A stretch of DNA of 64,000 bases, taken from positions 7,485,116 through 7,549,115 of the forward strand of contig NC_051121.1 in NCBI RefSeq assembly GCF_014839805.1. The letters run 5' to 3'. The translations under genes and the position numbers were made by a program. How positions within the stretch are numbered: the stretch's first letter is position 1; each line of letters starts with the position of its first letter. Origin of the DNA: Manduca sexta (lineage: Eukaryota; Arthropoda; Insecta; Lepidoptera; Sphingidae). Shown in pieces: positions 34,761-46,724 of this stretch. Below the pieces are notes generated by a model. It was given only the letters and a program-made list of their open reading frames with translations. It ran no database searches and was not told where the DNA came from.

Positions 34761-35629
34761 TTTAGATCTAGGACTCGACCCTATTTTTTTTTATTTATTT
34801 ATTTACTTCAGGTAACAAAGGACCCATAACAGAATTACAATACTTCAACCCGAAAGCCATATCGCGTAGGTCTCCACTAAAACAATACCATTAAAACATG
34901 GTGATAAGTTTAATAAACTGCTGATATAAACGTCCGTTTTAACGCATTAACTTATAATAGTCATTCTCATGAGTCGAGTCAGTTGTTATCACTAAGGAAA
35001 CGATCCCGGAACTCCGGATCAATGCACCGAAACCTTTCAATACCTCAGGAAGCGAGGGGTGAAACATTGTCTTCCTAACACCTTCGCAATTACGTCACTT
35101 TATTATATTAACAAAAAAAACAGTTATTTTTAAAATTCTGTATTCAAAAATTCAAAATAAAGATTTAAATTAAGAATACCATTTTATGAAAAATAAAATA
35201 CGAGTAATTGACTTTTTCTTTTATTTCTTTATTAGGATTATGCCAACCTCGTTGTAATAATTATCCTGCAATCCCAAATATATGGTCACCCTTTCAAAAG
35301 CTATAAATACATATCCGATTCATGCCTCAACCGCGTAACTAATGCTTAAACCAAGCTTCGATGACTTATGAGTACAATTATTATTGTCGTTGATAATTAA
35401 TTTATCACAGTACATAATACTAATTATTACATTAGAAATTGTTTTTATCTCAAATATATACCCCTAGAAAACCCTCCTATTCTAATTTCGACCACGAGGG
35501 ATAATACAATGGAGATCAGCCATTTTACACTACTTTACACAACTACTTACTACACTTAGTAGCCCGCTAGTACTAACACATTTATATGTATCACGGCAGT
35601 TATAATTGACGGAGATATCGCGTAATTTA
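34761..35629. other. Intergenic, nothing recognised
   Basis: AT-rich sequence with short TTTA microsatellite-like text at 34788-34804. No gene. Confidence 0.4.
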
Positions 35630-35880
35630 CATACTATTTGGGACTGATAGTGATTTTTTTTTCGACGGTATGCAGAGATGTCATCCACATTTCTGTACAA
35701 GGCACTGTAATGAGGGATGAACCTATTGTCATTCACCCAACACAATTCCAAATAGATGCATTCATGATTGGGACCTATTTTGTGTTTAAAAAAATTAAAA
35801 AAAAATAATAATAAACGAGTACGAACTAAAAACCACCTTTTTAAATTCCGATGAAAATAGACGAGAAACGTTGTCATACT
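35630..35880 (+). repeat. Repeat Y, copy 2 (no SINE)
   Basis: TACTATTTGGGACTGATAGTG, GCAGAGATGTCATCCAC and CCCAACACAATTCCAAATAG match copy 1 across its SINE site. The open frame on the minus strand here (35530-35877) is repeat-derived. Confidence 0.65.
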
Positions 35881-36246
35881 TCCTCAAACATTAAATATTA
35901 GATTCGATAAATAATCATAATGCTAGATAATATGTGATATTGTGAGCATGTCAGTCTCACATCCGATTTCGCTTCAAAATTGTTAAAATGAAGACGCGGT
36001 AAACGAAAATAATGCGATAAGGTAAACCAGTTAGAATGGTCTCAACAATGTTTTTTTTGTACGAATAAAATATTAAGCAGTCTTTTTACCTATTAAATGT
36101 GCACTCTTAAAATTTGCCTTTTTGTAAGTAATATTATTCAAGACTAAATGGTTCTCGTCATTCAATGATAGTTTAAAAGTAAAGCAATAAAAAAGTTTTG
36201 TTACAGTCAATAGGTTCTCATTTTTATTTTTTAATTTTGTCTTCAC

Positions 36247-36408
36247 CAGTGGCTATGGGTGAACTTTTTCGAAAGGAAACCCGACAAAACATAAAACATT
36301 TACTAATACGCATAAATATGGTTTGCAAATCGTTCTAATGTTAATTAGATTTGACATAATACGCAAGGGAAGCCAGCAGGAATCGAATATATGGAACCTT
36401 CGCACTGA
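36247..36408 (-). mobile_element. MITE-Z copy 4
   Basis: Starts CAGTGGCTATGGGTGAA, contains TATGGTTTGCAAATCGTTC and GCAAGGGAAGCCAGC, and ends GGAACCTTCGCACTG. Confidence 0.6.
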
Positions 36409-36412
36409 TCTT

Positions 36413-36540
36413 CACTAATATTATAAAGCTGAAGAGTTCTTTTTCAACACGCTTATCGTAATTAACAGATTTTGAAAATTCTTTCACTAATAGAAAGTTA
36501 CATTACTCTTGAGTACTATAGGCTAGTTTTATACTATACA
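36413..36540 (-). repeat. Repeat B-related tail fragment
   Basis: CTAATATTATAAAGCTGAAG and CTTTCACTAATAGAAAG match the tail side of repeat B-type elements, next to a MITE-Z. Confidence 0.4.
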
Positions 36541-37035
36541 CATAGTCGTGGAAATCCGATTACAAAAGGTCGTAGCGTTCAGTCTACGGCGTAGAATGCC
36601 CGCTAATATTGCGACAGAATCCATTTATCTCAGCACATTAAGACTATCTATAAAATCCGATAAGTTTTCAGAGGTTATTTTCCACGTTTTTTGTTTACTA
36701 ATTTTGAGTTTGTTTTATCATGATACAATGACCAAACAATGATTAACAGTCTTACTTATAAACTGTTTTAGCGTTAAGAGGTGGTAGAGAATTGCTAAAA
36801 TAGCTGTTAAGAACATCACCGGTTCCTAATTTAAACTTTATTAAGAGGCAAGATGGCGGGTTTTGACTTACAGCTGATCTAGTAAATTTGTGTTTTAACT
36901 AAGCGTAGCTTTCCGAAATTTTAATTGCGAAAAAATCTAATACAATTTATAAATATAAAACCAACGTAATATAAGTAAATATATTATATACATACCTTCA
37001 TATATACATAAATAATAAATTTAACTTACATATTG
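36541..37035. other. Intergenic, nothing recognised
   Basis: No gene or clear repeat identified. Confidence 0.4.
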
Positions 37036-37209
37036 ATATACTTCAACTGTTTTATGTGAAATTTTTTCGAAACGGAACGCTACACAACATGTAGGTTCTA
37101 ATATACAAAAATACAGTCTGCAAATCGTTCAAATGATAATTAGTTTCTACATCAATTTTACATAAAAGGAAGCTGGTAGGAATCGATTTATATGGACCTT
37201 GCGCCACTA
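37036..37209 (-). mobile_element. MITE-Z copy 5
   Basis: Contains TTTCGAAACGGAACGC, CAGTCTGCAAATCGTTC and GGAAGCTGGTAGGAATCG, and ends GACCTTGCGCCACTA. The left end is decayed. Confidence 0.6.
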
Positions 37210-37622
37210 AACTACAGTATAAGATGATATAACCATAAACCTTATCTTCTCTAGTCCCTCACAGTCCCTCCAAATTCCTCAACTATCGATCTCCACCTGC
37301 GGAGAGAGTATTTTTTGTCTGCTTTTGAAAACCATTAATGCTAACGCCACATCTGCCGCGGAAACAGTTTTTGTAAGCGCATGCCGATATCCTGAGCCAC
37401 TGATTTCCGTTATAAATAGGTCAATATGCGTTTGCTTTAAATAAATATCACATGTTAACATTGTCACTGCATCCGTCAGGAACTGATCCTGACTGTACAA
37501 AATGGCGACAAATATGAATTATATAAAGGAAAAGTTTTAATGTCCTCTTGCTTAGGTTTTAGTTTTAATGTTTTCAAGTTTGTTAGAGATAACCGTAAAA
37601 ACTGCTGAACGAATTTGGATGA
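37210..37622. other. Intergenic up to the gap
   Basis: A 73-codon minus-strand open frame (37279-37500) starts at an ATG but shows no motif; not called. Confidence 0.35.
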
Positions 37623-38122
37623 NNNNNNNNNNNNNNNNNNNNNNNNNNNNNNNNNNNNNNNNNNNNNNNNNNNNNNNNNNNNNNNNNNNNNNNNNNNNNN
37701 NNNNNNNNNNNNNNNNNNNNNNNNNNNNNNNNNNNNNNNNNNNNNNNNNNNNNNNNNNNNNNNNNNNNNNNNNNNNNNNNNNNNNNNNNNNNNNNNNNNN
37801 NNNNNNNNNNNNNNNNNNNNNNNNNNNNNNNNNNNNNNNNNNNNNNNNNNNNNNNNNNNNNNNNNNNNNNNNNNNNNNNNNNNNNNNNNNNNNNNNNNNN
37901 NNNNNNNNNNNNNNNNNNNNNNNNNNNNNNNNNNNNNNNNNNNNNNNNNNNNNNNNNNNNNNNNNNNNNNNNNNNNNNNNNNNNNNNNNNNNNNNNNNNN
38001 NNNNNNNNNNNNNNNNNNNNNNNNNNNNNNNNNNNNNNNNNNNNNNNNNNNNNNNNNNNNNNNNNNNNNNNNNNNNNNNNNNNNNNNNNNNNNNNNNNNN
38101 NNNNNNNNNNNNNNNNNNNNNN
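37623..38122. other. Assembly gap, 500 N
   Basis: Exactly 500 undetermined bases, a conventional filler length, so the real distance is unknown. Open frames through the Ns are meaningless. Confidence 0.99.
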
Positions 38123-38257
38123 TATTTGCTGTTTCTTATTTCGATAGTCAATATAGAAATATTGTATTCATTATTAAAAGTGTAGGTACAAATAATAAGA
38201 ATAATAAAGAATATAGAAGACGAAACAAATGTAATGTCGTGTCTTTTATAAAATTGG

Positions 38258-38304
38258 TATTCGAATAAGTTATTGGGTAGCTAGCCCAATAACTTATTCG
38301 AATA
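38258..38304. repeat. Perfect 20-bp inverted repeat with 7-bp centre
   Basis: TATTCGAATAAGTTATTGGG (38258-38277), centre TAGCTAG, then the exact complement (38285-38304). It is 136 bp after the assembly gap. Confidence 0.9.
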
Positions 38305-39799
38305 TAATTTTGAACGAAACTAAACACATTTCCTCGAGCGTACAAAAGGAATTCATTTAATAACTTTACGCTCTGTAATAGATTCTGCCAAAAGTTGTTC
38401 TAGAGGAAATTGGACAGCCACTTATCATCATAAATAGAGTTTACGCGGTGACACGGTCACATTAATAACAGTTATTATTCTGAATATTTCTGTACAGTGA
38501 AATGTATTAAATTAGATGGAAGAGGTCACATAATATATTACTCAAGTTTAAACTTTTATACTTATTAAATTATAGGTTACGCTTAGAACGAAAATGATAT
38601 GTTGCTCGATTGATATAAGTACTGAATCTTTTAGTTCCTAATATTTCATAATTATAAAAAGGTGTGTGTATGTATATGCTTGTCTATGATCCTATTACTA
38701 TTTGAATAACATTAACATCTACCCCTAGACCTAATTTAAAATGTATTGGCAACAGTCAAACTCAACTCTAACATATGGATAATTATTTTTCCCTTAAAAC
38801 ATAATCATGATTATTATTACAAAATGATCGACGCTTACATGACGCCAAACTGCACCTGATGTCATGACATTTATTAAAGACGTGCTGAAAAATAATTCCC
38901 CGTAAAATTGCGTATGTTGCGCGCCTGGTTGGTAAATGTAATTGCCACATTTATCACTTTGCTCATAAAATTTTATCAGGCACATAAGGTTTTTCACAAT
39001 GTTGATATAGTTTAATACGTCTCATTTTTATCTTTATATTTATTTGTTTAAGGTACATTTATAATCTACGAAGCTGGTGTTGTGTCCCAGGAGTATATCT
39101 AAATTTGGGGATCGGTATTTCTCTTTTTACTAATATTACATTACAACTATATGTCGTTACCGTGATATCCTTCTCCAACAAAACTTTTCCTGCTCTTAAA
39201 AAGCTAGGAAACAGCTAGGATCCCTTATGTAGTTAATATTGTTGCTCCCTTACGAGCGATCATTACTGTGGCGATTCGGTCACATCTGCTTCTTTACAAT
39301 ATGTCGCCCGTGCCACCGTCCACGTAAATCTAGGTTAGACAGAAAGCGTTAGGATTACTGGGTTAGCATATTTGTTAGTTCTCCCATGATACAAAGAGTT
39401 TGGTTAGAAAAAGATTTAATACAGAGTTTGGGTACAAAACATTTAGAATTATTAACATCTCTGAAATCAATGTTATTTATATTGGATTTATATATATAAA
39501 ATTTGAAATGTAAAATTTCGTATTTTAACAAACTGGTTGAGTAGTTTCCTTTAATCCCTATGAAATAAAGAGTTAATTTTAGAATCAACATTCTTATGTA
39601 ATATTACGCGGTACATTGTAAGGAAAATAATATACATATTCAGATTGTCTATATTTAAACATACATTCACAATTTCGTTGAATCATAGTTGTATTGTATT
39701 TCATTATATTGTGTAGTTGTATGTTAATTTCTTTTTAATGTCCGCTAAAGAATGTTTCGAAAAATTCAAGTATGTAGGCATTTAATTTTTATTTGCACT
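38305..39799. other. Intergenic, nothing recognised
   Basis: AT-rich; open frames at 38794-38997 and 39355-39591 (minus) have no motif. Confidence 0.4.
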
Positions 39800-39905
39800 T
39801 AATATACAAATGTATACAGGCGGACTTAATGCCATAGGCATTCTCTACCAGTCAACCTTAGGATGGTGCAGAGATAATCAAGGTAGGTGCATCACATCTC
39901 ATCAC
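39800..39905. repeat. Dispersed repeat fragment
   Basis: GCGGACTTAATGCCATAGGC, TTCTCTACCAGTCAACC and ATCAAGGTAGGTGC: a recurring Lepidoptera repeat phrase by recollection. Class unresolved. Confidence 0.35.
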
Positions 39906-40261
39906 ATAATGAGACATTGAGAAAGAAGGTATATATAAAATACCTATAATAACTATAAATACAATATAAGTAACATTGTAACTATCAAAATACATAAAAT
40001 ACATATTATAATTACATAAACACTACATAAGCATTTGCAATTTGGTGATATTTTAAAGCGTTGCGATATACTACTCAGTATTGACTTAAAGAAACTTGGT
40101 CAATGTACCAATAGAATAAATTTTACAAATAGAAAAATCGATAACCTCATTTTCTAGTCCACATGGCGGTGACCACATACTAAGGTTATCTTTACAATGT
40201 TTTAAAGTAAACATATTGAAGCATAGAATCCCACATACTATTTGACAATAAGTAAAAGAAA

Positions 40262-40326
40262 ACAAATACTCTTAGTAATAGGAGAGGCCCGTGCCTAACA
40301 GTGGGACAGTATATAATACGGGGGTA
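40262..40326 (+). mobile_element. SINE family A, tail fragment
   Basis: CTCTTAGTAATAGGAGAGGC, CCCGTGCCTAAC, GGGACAGTATATAATACG. Headless copy, ~450 bp upstream of the chitin-binding gene. Confidence 0.55.
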
Positions 40327-40773
40327 TTTTATCATATTAAAAATAAAAAAAGGATGCTAGAAAGATATGAAAATTAAGGTAGAAAGGAAAAGGAAGCCGC
40401 TAGATGCAGGCTTCTAATAGGTCGGTCTGGCAACCATTAAAGCCGGGTTATATTAAACTTTGAATTTTATTAAACTTTTATCAAGCCGGCAAAATTTTAA
40501 GAATATGACTTATTTTTACAAATACAGATTTCAATTTAGGTTACGGAACTTGATCTTGATATAATTTTCGCGATTTTAAAAATAACCTTACCCTGGCCCC
40601 TGAACGAGTCAATATCTGCACCCAACGTCGTACTTACGGTTGAATACTACTATTTATCGCCAAAACATGATAACAGTGTCACGGAGCCGTGACCTGGCTT
40701 GTGTTTTTTTAAACATTTCAAAACAAAACATGCTAGTAATTTGTCGTATTGTTTATTGATCAGACGTGAGAAA

Positions 40774-43700
40774 ATGTGGGCGAAAATAATTTTAATATGT
40801 GCCTGGACTATTGTAAGTATTCACCCTTATAAGTTGAATAAGCTTATAGCTCTACCAGGTTGTCTAATTGCGGGCTGACCTAGGAACCATCACGGACCTG
40901 CGTTAATCTACATGCTTTTAACACTTGAACATATAGATGGATAGTTTCTCTGGTGGCGTGGGTAAAGCTGTCTATAATATGAAAGTTGCAGGTTTAATGG
41001 TTTACTAGTACCGTACATATAGTGAGAAACCCGCCTAGTGACATACTCTTATGTTATGTTGTAGTCAGCCAGTATATACTTGCAGCCAGTATAACTTGGT
41101 AAAACTAGGCTGTATAAATCTTGTGACTATACAGAGATAAATCTCCCCTAGTCGACATTATTACTAAACAATTAGCAATTACTATCAAATCCAGATTAGT
41201 GACTTTCTCGTGCCTAGAAAAATAGTAGCTTACCTGAAATGCGTATGAGAAGTATGCAAATTAAATCAAATTTTTAACTGGAAGAGTTATTGCATTTAAA
41301 TAATATGCAGGAAACATATGATCTACATATTTTAAAATTATTTACATTTTACAAAATTATTCACATTTAGTGTAATATCTTGAAAAACTAACCGAAAATA
41401 TTACAAAACAGGATTTAAAAATCCTTTTAGTCACCATGGATCTTATTTCCCTAGTCGACAATATCCAATATTATGTTCAATACTAGAATATAGTTTTTAA
41501 ACAAACCAGATTAAAAAAATCTTTTTAAATTAACAAGCAATTCAAATTCTAAATTTAAATTATAAAATACGCAGTTGGCCAGTTGTTTCGACTTGAGCGG
41601 CGCAGTGAACGGTAACCGCATGGCAGGAGTACCTCTGGGCATCTCGCACGGCGTCGGCGAGCTGGATGTCGAAGGAACTCTGCATACAGCCGGGAATGGC
41701 GTGCCAGAACTGCACGCATTCCGTCACCTGCGTTCCGATACCCGGCGGATGGCTCAAGGTATGTTATGCAAATTCAATCCGCATATTTGTCCACAAAAGT
41801 TCCAAAGTTTTAATATTGAAGTTGAGAGGGATTTTGTACCGTCAAATATACCCGTAGTATTTGTGATGTGAAATCTATTTGAAGCTAGGTAAAAGGTAAT
41901 AAAAGATAGATGCTTAGGTCCGAAATCTCATAATATATTATTTAACACATTAGTGGTCGGGGTAGTCGGAGTTTGAGGTGATAATCGCAACTCTAAATCT
42001 AAATCTGAATTTCACAGAAAGAAAACTAAATATAAAGATCTATACAGCCCTAATAAAATCGACAGAATGTATTAAATATATATTAATTGTATGTTTCTTG
42101 CCAGTTGCCTTTAGAAGAATGTCCTTTTGGAACAACCTGCAACGCTCACCAACGAGGCTGTTCTCAGCAACCGGTGCCAGAGTGTGACTCTGACAGCCAA
42201 CAATTCCAACATCGTTGCGAACAAGTAAGAGTCTGCCATTTAACTTTATTTAACCTGATCTTCGTCTTTTCGCAGTATTTGCAAGGTCATGTCTGTTAAC
42301 TATTATGTTGTTTTGCATTTTATACAATTTTTTATTTATTGTACATGTATTTCAGAAAAAAACATAGTATATTTATTTAGAATTAAAGTACAACTGGCGG
42401 TTCTATTACTCGAGGTAATTTCTTACAGAGAACCAAAGCACGAAGTCAGGGCAAGGAAAATAAAGGCCAATAGAGGTGTACACTGTAATATGACAATTAC
42501 ACACATATAATTACAAATACTTATAGTTTTGTTCACGATTATTGTTTGCATTAAAGTACTAAGTATATGTCTGTTGTCACAGCTCTAGTTGTACCGCAAA
42601 TAAATATAACTAGAACAAAGAACAAAGATTCTGTAATGAATATAAATATATTCAACTAAATTTCCATCCACAATCAGTTGCACAAATCTCACGACATATA
42701 CATCTGAAGACAATAACATTTAAAAGCTCTTCATGAATGTTACAATTACAATCTCAATGCGGGTCGATCGTGGCCAATAATCGAATCCTTAACATGAAGA
42801 AGATCACTATCTCAAAACCAAAGGTCACTTCGTAATTCGATAAAAAATATTAAAGCTGTTATTACAAGTTGTAGATTAATAATTATTATTACAATTTATT
42901 GTCACATTCATAAATATATGTTTCAGTATATATAATTGACTCAGTAGTAACGTGCTTGAGCAGTGAAGGTCTGGGTTCAATTACAAGTTTCTCTATTAAA
43001 AACAATACGAAACTGCTCGGAATGCAATTTGTGCCTGATACCTACAGATTTACCTGCGTGTATAACGTGCGTTAGTTGCAATCAGCCTACTTTATCGAGA
43101 ATCATCGTCATCATCATTACCAGTCTATATCTTTGCCCACAGCTGGATATAGGCCTCATACAATCCGTCAAGAATAATAAAGCTTAATAAAATATTTAAC
43201 GAACGAAGACGAAAACATAATAATTCAAAAATATCGCTATATTTTCTATATGACTGAAAGGCCACTATTGAAAAGCTCATAAGCACGTTGGTAAGCGACA
43301 GGTGGTCACTGTCCAAACACTTTGCTTGAATGACATCAGGAGACCGAGCACGGGCGGAATAAAATCTACCATGAAGCTTATTTAGCACTAATTGTCTGAA
43401 AACAGCACTGGTCTCAGTAGAGCTTGTGTTATATAGATAAAGTTAACCAAACAACGTAGGTACATCTAAATACCTCATCTACTATTAAGTACATACACCA
43501 TTACTTTTCAAAGTGGGGAGCGCACCCTTCTTGGGAGACGTGACATCATGTAAAGGGGATGTTCATGTAGATATTGTCAATCAATTTCCACCCTTCGAGA
43601 ACAGAACTTTTGTTAAATTAAAGGTACCATATGAACTTCTATACCTCTGACAACGTATAAGCAAAATTCCATGACTACCGGTTTGAGGAAGAAAGGCATG

Positions 43701-45546
43701 AAAGTATAACAAATTACATACATACATAGTATCACATCTCTATCCCATAGGGGTAGCCAGAGAATAGTCTCCGTAATCCATAGGGATTGCATAACAAATT
43801 GTTTTCCATAATATTAGTTATGATACATGGCGAGCCTGACTTCCTCTTCCTTGTATTGAAGATAAGGGGCTGTGGGTACTTCTATTTTAGACAGCAGGGT
43901 GGCGTGGCAAAAATGGTAACCCCTGACTTAAACTGTGGCAAAAATAACTGTAAACATTTACATTGCATCAATAACGAATTGACAATCAAATCAAGTCGTA
44001 GTACTTATAACGACTGTTAACTTTATCAAAAGTATCGTCTCACAGCAAGAATTAATTCAATTTTTTTTTCAGGGTAGGCATATTCCTGATGCCTATGACT
44101 GCAGGAAATTCCATCTTTGCTCGCCGCCAGAAGGCATACCCGACGGCCGGCCGGCGGACCACAGAGTTGCTCTGTGTCCCAGACACTATGGATACAACCC
44201 GCAAACCGCACAATGCTCGGTAAGGTCTATATTGACACTGTAAGCCTCATTGTTCATAAACTATGTTCGTATGCTATGCCATTTACACTGTTTAATTGTT
44301 TTTCCATTGCCAGAGAAATTCGAATATAGTATGATTTAACATAAGTAGGTTTAACAGAACTCGGTGATAGATATTCTTTACTGCTGTCTATTAGCGTAAT
44401 AGGGGGGTTGGTCTACTTGGTAATAAGTCTTGTAAAATTTCTAAGTCCTACAGCTTTTATTTCTAACTAGCTTTTGCAGCTCCGCCCGCGAGTTGCAGTT
44501 TTCAGGATAAAAATCTTGGTTTATATTTTTTCGAGATAAAAAGTATCCTTTAGCACAAAGGAATGTAGGTTCCTATAAGTAAAAAAATTATTCTAAATCA
44601 GTTTAATAGTTCCTAAACTGAGCGCGTTCAAATTCTTAAGTTGGGGCCTTATTCTGTATGATAGTTTAAACGCGTAACGCGGCCGTGTCATGTTATTTTC
44701 GAGAATTGTGCGTGAAATGGTATTCTGTAAGCCAAATTTCTATAGTCGTAAACATGATGCGCTGTGTTACGTACTTGTTACGCACTGTTAAAATAACGTG
44801 CGGGATAGAAAATAAGGGCCCTGTATAAATTAGTATAGATTTTTAATTGCAACCTGTAATATGCAACTACTATTTTTTGAGTTTAAACACCGATATACCC
44901 ATTACCCAATATACTTACCGGACATTATATAAATTATCCTTTCATGTCTCAAAATAAGGCACTGCTGTCTAAGTAGTATTTGCATTACGAATTTCTTAAT
45001 CCTTACTGTAACCATTTAAAGGTAGTCGTGAACTAAACAGTTAACTTTGAACACAATTATATCTAATTCCAGATACCATTAAGGAACGGTCAATGTGAAG
45101 AAAGACCAGTCCCGATTCCAGAATGCAAGGAAGCGGGTACATACGGTGTCTTGCCAGCCAGTCCAAATTTCTACTTCGTATGCCTTTTAAGTCAAGATCA
45201 AGTCTTCTATCCACAAATTTTCCTGTGCCCACACGGCTGGTTCTTCTATAATGGGTACTACCCTGAAATGAAAGGAATTGTGCCTGTAGTAACTACACCT
45301 GTGGACAGCAAAGAATCTACAGAAAAAACTAGTGAAGTGATAACTGAAACGGTTAAGGATGAAACAACGAGCACGCGTTCCAAAATAGAAAGCTTTTTCT
45401 CAACTGAACGAGCCACAACTTACGCCGCCGATACATTCTTGGCAGATAAATTTGATCTTTCTAACTATGAATCCACTGACGATGTAGCTCCAAGCACGAA
45501 TGACGATTTCGTAAATTCCTTCGAGAATACTAATGATTTTTGGTGA
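40774..45546 (+). CDS. Secreted chitin-binding (peritrophin-A/CBM14) protein, five coding exons
   Basis: Exons: 40774-40812 (MWAKIILICAWTI, signal-peptide start, donor GTAAGT); exon 2 ending 41758 (donor GTATGT), starting at 41627 or 41575; 42105-42224; 44073-44219; 45073-45546 (stop TGA). All introns are phase 0 with AG/GT borders, giving about 300 residues. Exons 2-3 form a Cys-rich module (C-x6-C-x2-C-x5-C, then C-x5-C-x6-C-x7-C-x10-C). Exons 3-4 form a textbook CBM14 domain, C-x11-C-x5-C-x18-C-x12-C, with aromatic F, Y and Y residues for chitin binding. Exon 5 starts a third, looser domain (C-x9-C-x18-C-x14-C, then PHGWFF) and ends in a Ser/Thr/acidic tail of about 80 residues. Such proteins bind chitin in cuticle or the peritrophic matrix. 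Exon 2 is problematic: the best acceptor (AG at 41573-41574) leads into a frame without cysteines, while the cysteine frame has a stop at 41606-41608. Either a nearer acceptor is used or one base is missing or extra in the assembly. Confidence 0.85.
42225..44072 (+). other. Intron 3 of the chitin-binding gene
   Basis: Bounded by GTAAGA and TTTTTTTTTCAG. Holds a LINE-tail phrase at 43098-43165 (CATCATCATTACCAG, CACAGCTGGATATAGGCCTC) and a repeat scrap at 43715-43790 (TCTATCCCATAGGGGTAGCC). Otherwise AT-rich without coding signal. Confidence 0.6.
44467..44640 (-). mobile_element. Helitron-like tail in intron 4
   Basis: Begins CTAGCTTTTGCAGCTCCGCC with a GC-rich CCCGCGAG stretch, followed by GATAAAAAGTATCC and TAGTTCCTAAACTGAGCGCG, typical of decayed non-autonomous Helitron ends. 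5' end not found. Confidence 0.5.
44644..44821. mobile_element. Small MITE in intron 4 (178 bp)
   Basis: Imperfect terminal inverted repeats: GGGCCTTATTCTGTATGATA at the left and GATAGAAAATAAGGGCCC at the right. The interior is CpG-rich with AACGCGG and CGTGCGGG. Target duplication not resolved. Confidence 0.6.
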
Positions 45547-45593
45547 TATGTTTTAGTTGTAAAGATATAATTTATTGATGCTCCGCTCCTTTA

Positions 45594-45735
45594 GTCATAG
45601 CGTGATGATATATAGCCTGTACCCTTCCTCAATAAATGGGGTATCCAATACTAAAAGACTTTTTCAATTCGAACCAGCAGTTCCTGAGACTAGCGCGTTC
45701 AAACTCATCAGCTTATATAATAGTATAGATTTGGT
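45594..45735 (+). repeat. Dispersed repeat B, copy 3, in the 3' UTR
   Basis: CATAGCGTGATGATATATAG, CAATAAATGGGGTATCCAA and CTAGCGCGTTCAAAC. It lies between the stop codon (45546) and the polyadenylation hairpin, so it is probably transcribed as part of the mRNA. Confidence 0.6.
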
Positions 45736-45754
45736 AAGAGCGAATATTGTGGAT

Positions 45755-45781
45755 GTGCAATAAAATAATGTTTTATTGCAC
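45755..45781. terminator. Polyadenylation signal inside a perfect hairpin
   Basis: GTGCAATAAAA (45755-45765), loop TAATG, and its exact complement (45771-45781). AATAAA (45759-45764) is 213 bp after the stop of the chitin-binding gene. The symmetry puts an AATAAA on the minus strand too, so transcripts from either side could end here. Confidence 0.6.
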
Positions 45782-46146
45782 AATCATTTATTTTGGTCTA
45801 TGTTTAATTATGACAATTTGAATCATGATTACGCGACTGTTCTGCCCTCACACCATCCACTGCAACTCCTGTAACACATGATGGACAGTGGCACGTATAT
45901 TATAACACCGAGCGGTAAAGATTGGTAAGTCTCGGGGAACGCTAATTAGTCATCACCCGCAATAAAATTAAACAAATAGAAGGACAGACACTTCCACCAA
46001 GCTAAGCGAGAGACAAAATTACGAACTAAAAAGTTATTACTATGAATACCGCTTGTAGCAACATCTTATGGTGTAATATAATTATATTGTACTACCTTTT
46101 GTTTGTCGCTCCGCCAGCATGAATTTTTTTCCGGAATTAAAAGTAG

Positions 46147-46345
46147 CAGTAGCGAAGAGTCCATATAAACCGATTCCTGACGGCTTCCCTTTTTTTAATA
46201 TATGTAAGCAAACTATTGAAATAAATTATATTTTTTATAAATAAATAATGAATACTTATGGCATAGTGGCATCTAATTATTATTAGTATTAGTATAAATA
46301 TTTTGTGTCGGCTTCCATTTCGGAAAATTCTACCCTTCGCCACTG
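46147..46345 (+). mobile_element. MITE-Z copy 6
   Basis: Starts CAGTAGCGAAGAGTCC, contains ACCGATTCCTGACGGCTTCC and ends ACCCTTCGCCACTG. An AT-rich stretch lengthens this copy to ~200 bp. The minus-strand open frame over it is a shadow. Confidence 0.65.
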
Positions 46346-46369
46346 AAGAGTAGCCTATAGCAATCAGGA

Positions 46370-46465
46370 GTAATGTAGCATCGTATTAGTGAAAGAAATC
46401 AAAATCGGTTTAGTAGTTCCAGAGATAAGCGCGTTCAAATAAAATAACTCCAGCTTTACATATTA
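46370..46465 (+). repeat. Repeat B-related tail
   Basis: AAATCAAAATCGGTTTAGTAG, TTCCAGAGATAAGCGCGTTC, ACTCCAGCTTTACATATTAA. Close to the MITE-Z. Confidence 0.4.
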
Positions 46466-46724
46466 ATATAGATTACAAAATCCTACTGATAGAGAGAGTC
46501 TTGTAGCTTGACGTACTAAATATAAGCATATTTTACAAACAGAAAAAATTTAGTTCTAAATAGTGCATAGAGATGATGGTAAACTGTATTCACATTACTT
46601 TATAATACGTAAGATATAAATCTAGGATATAAATACATACTGCAAATAGATAGATACACGTACTCGCTTTAAATTCGAAGTGTAGCTCAGAAAAATACAA
46701 ATAAATATATCCCTTCGGAGTTAT

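Noticed and set aside
37552..38268. Long open frames of about 200 codons
   Set aside because: They run through 500 N and carry no information.
44026..44211. Minus-strand open frame over 44026-44211
   Set aside because: Antisense shadow of exon 4 of the chitin-binding gene.
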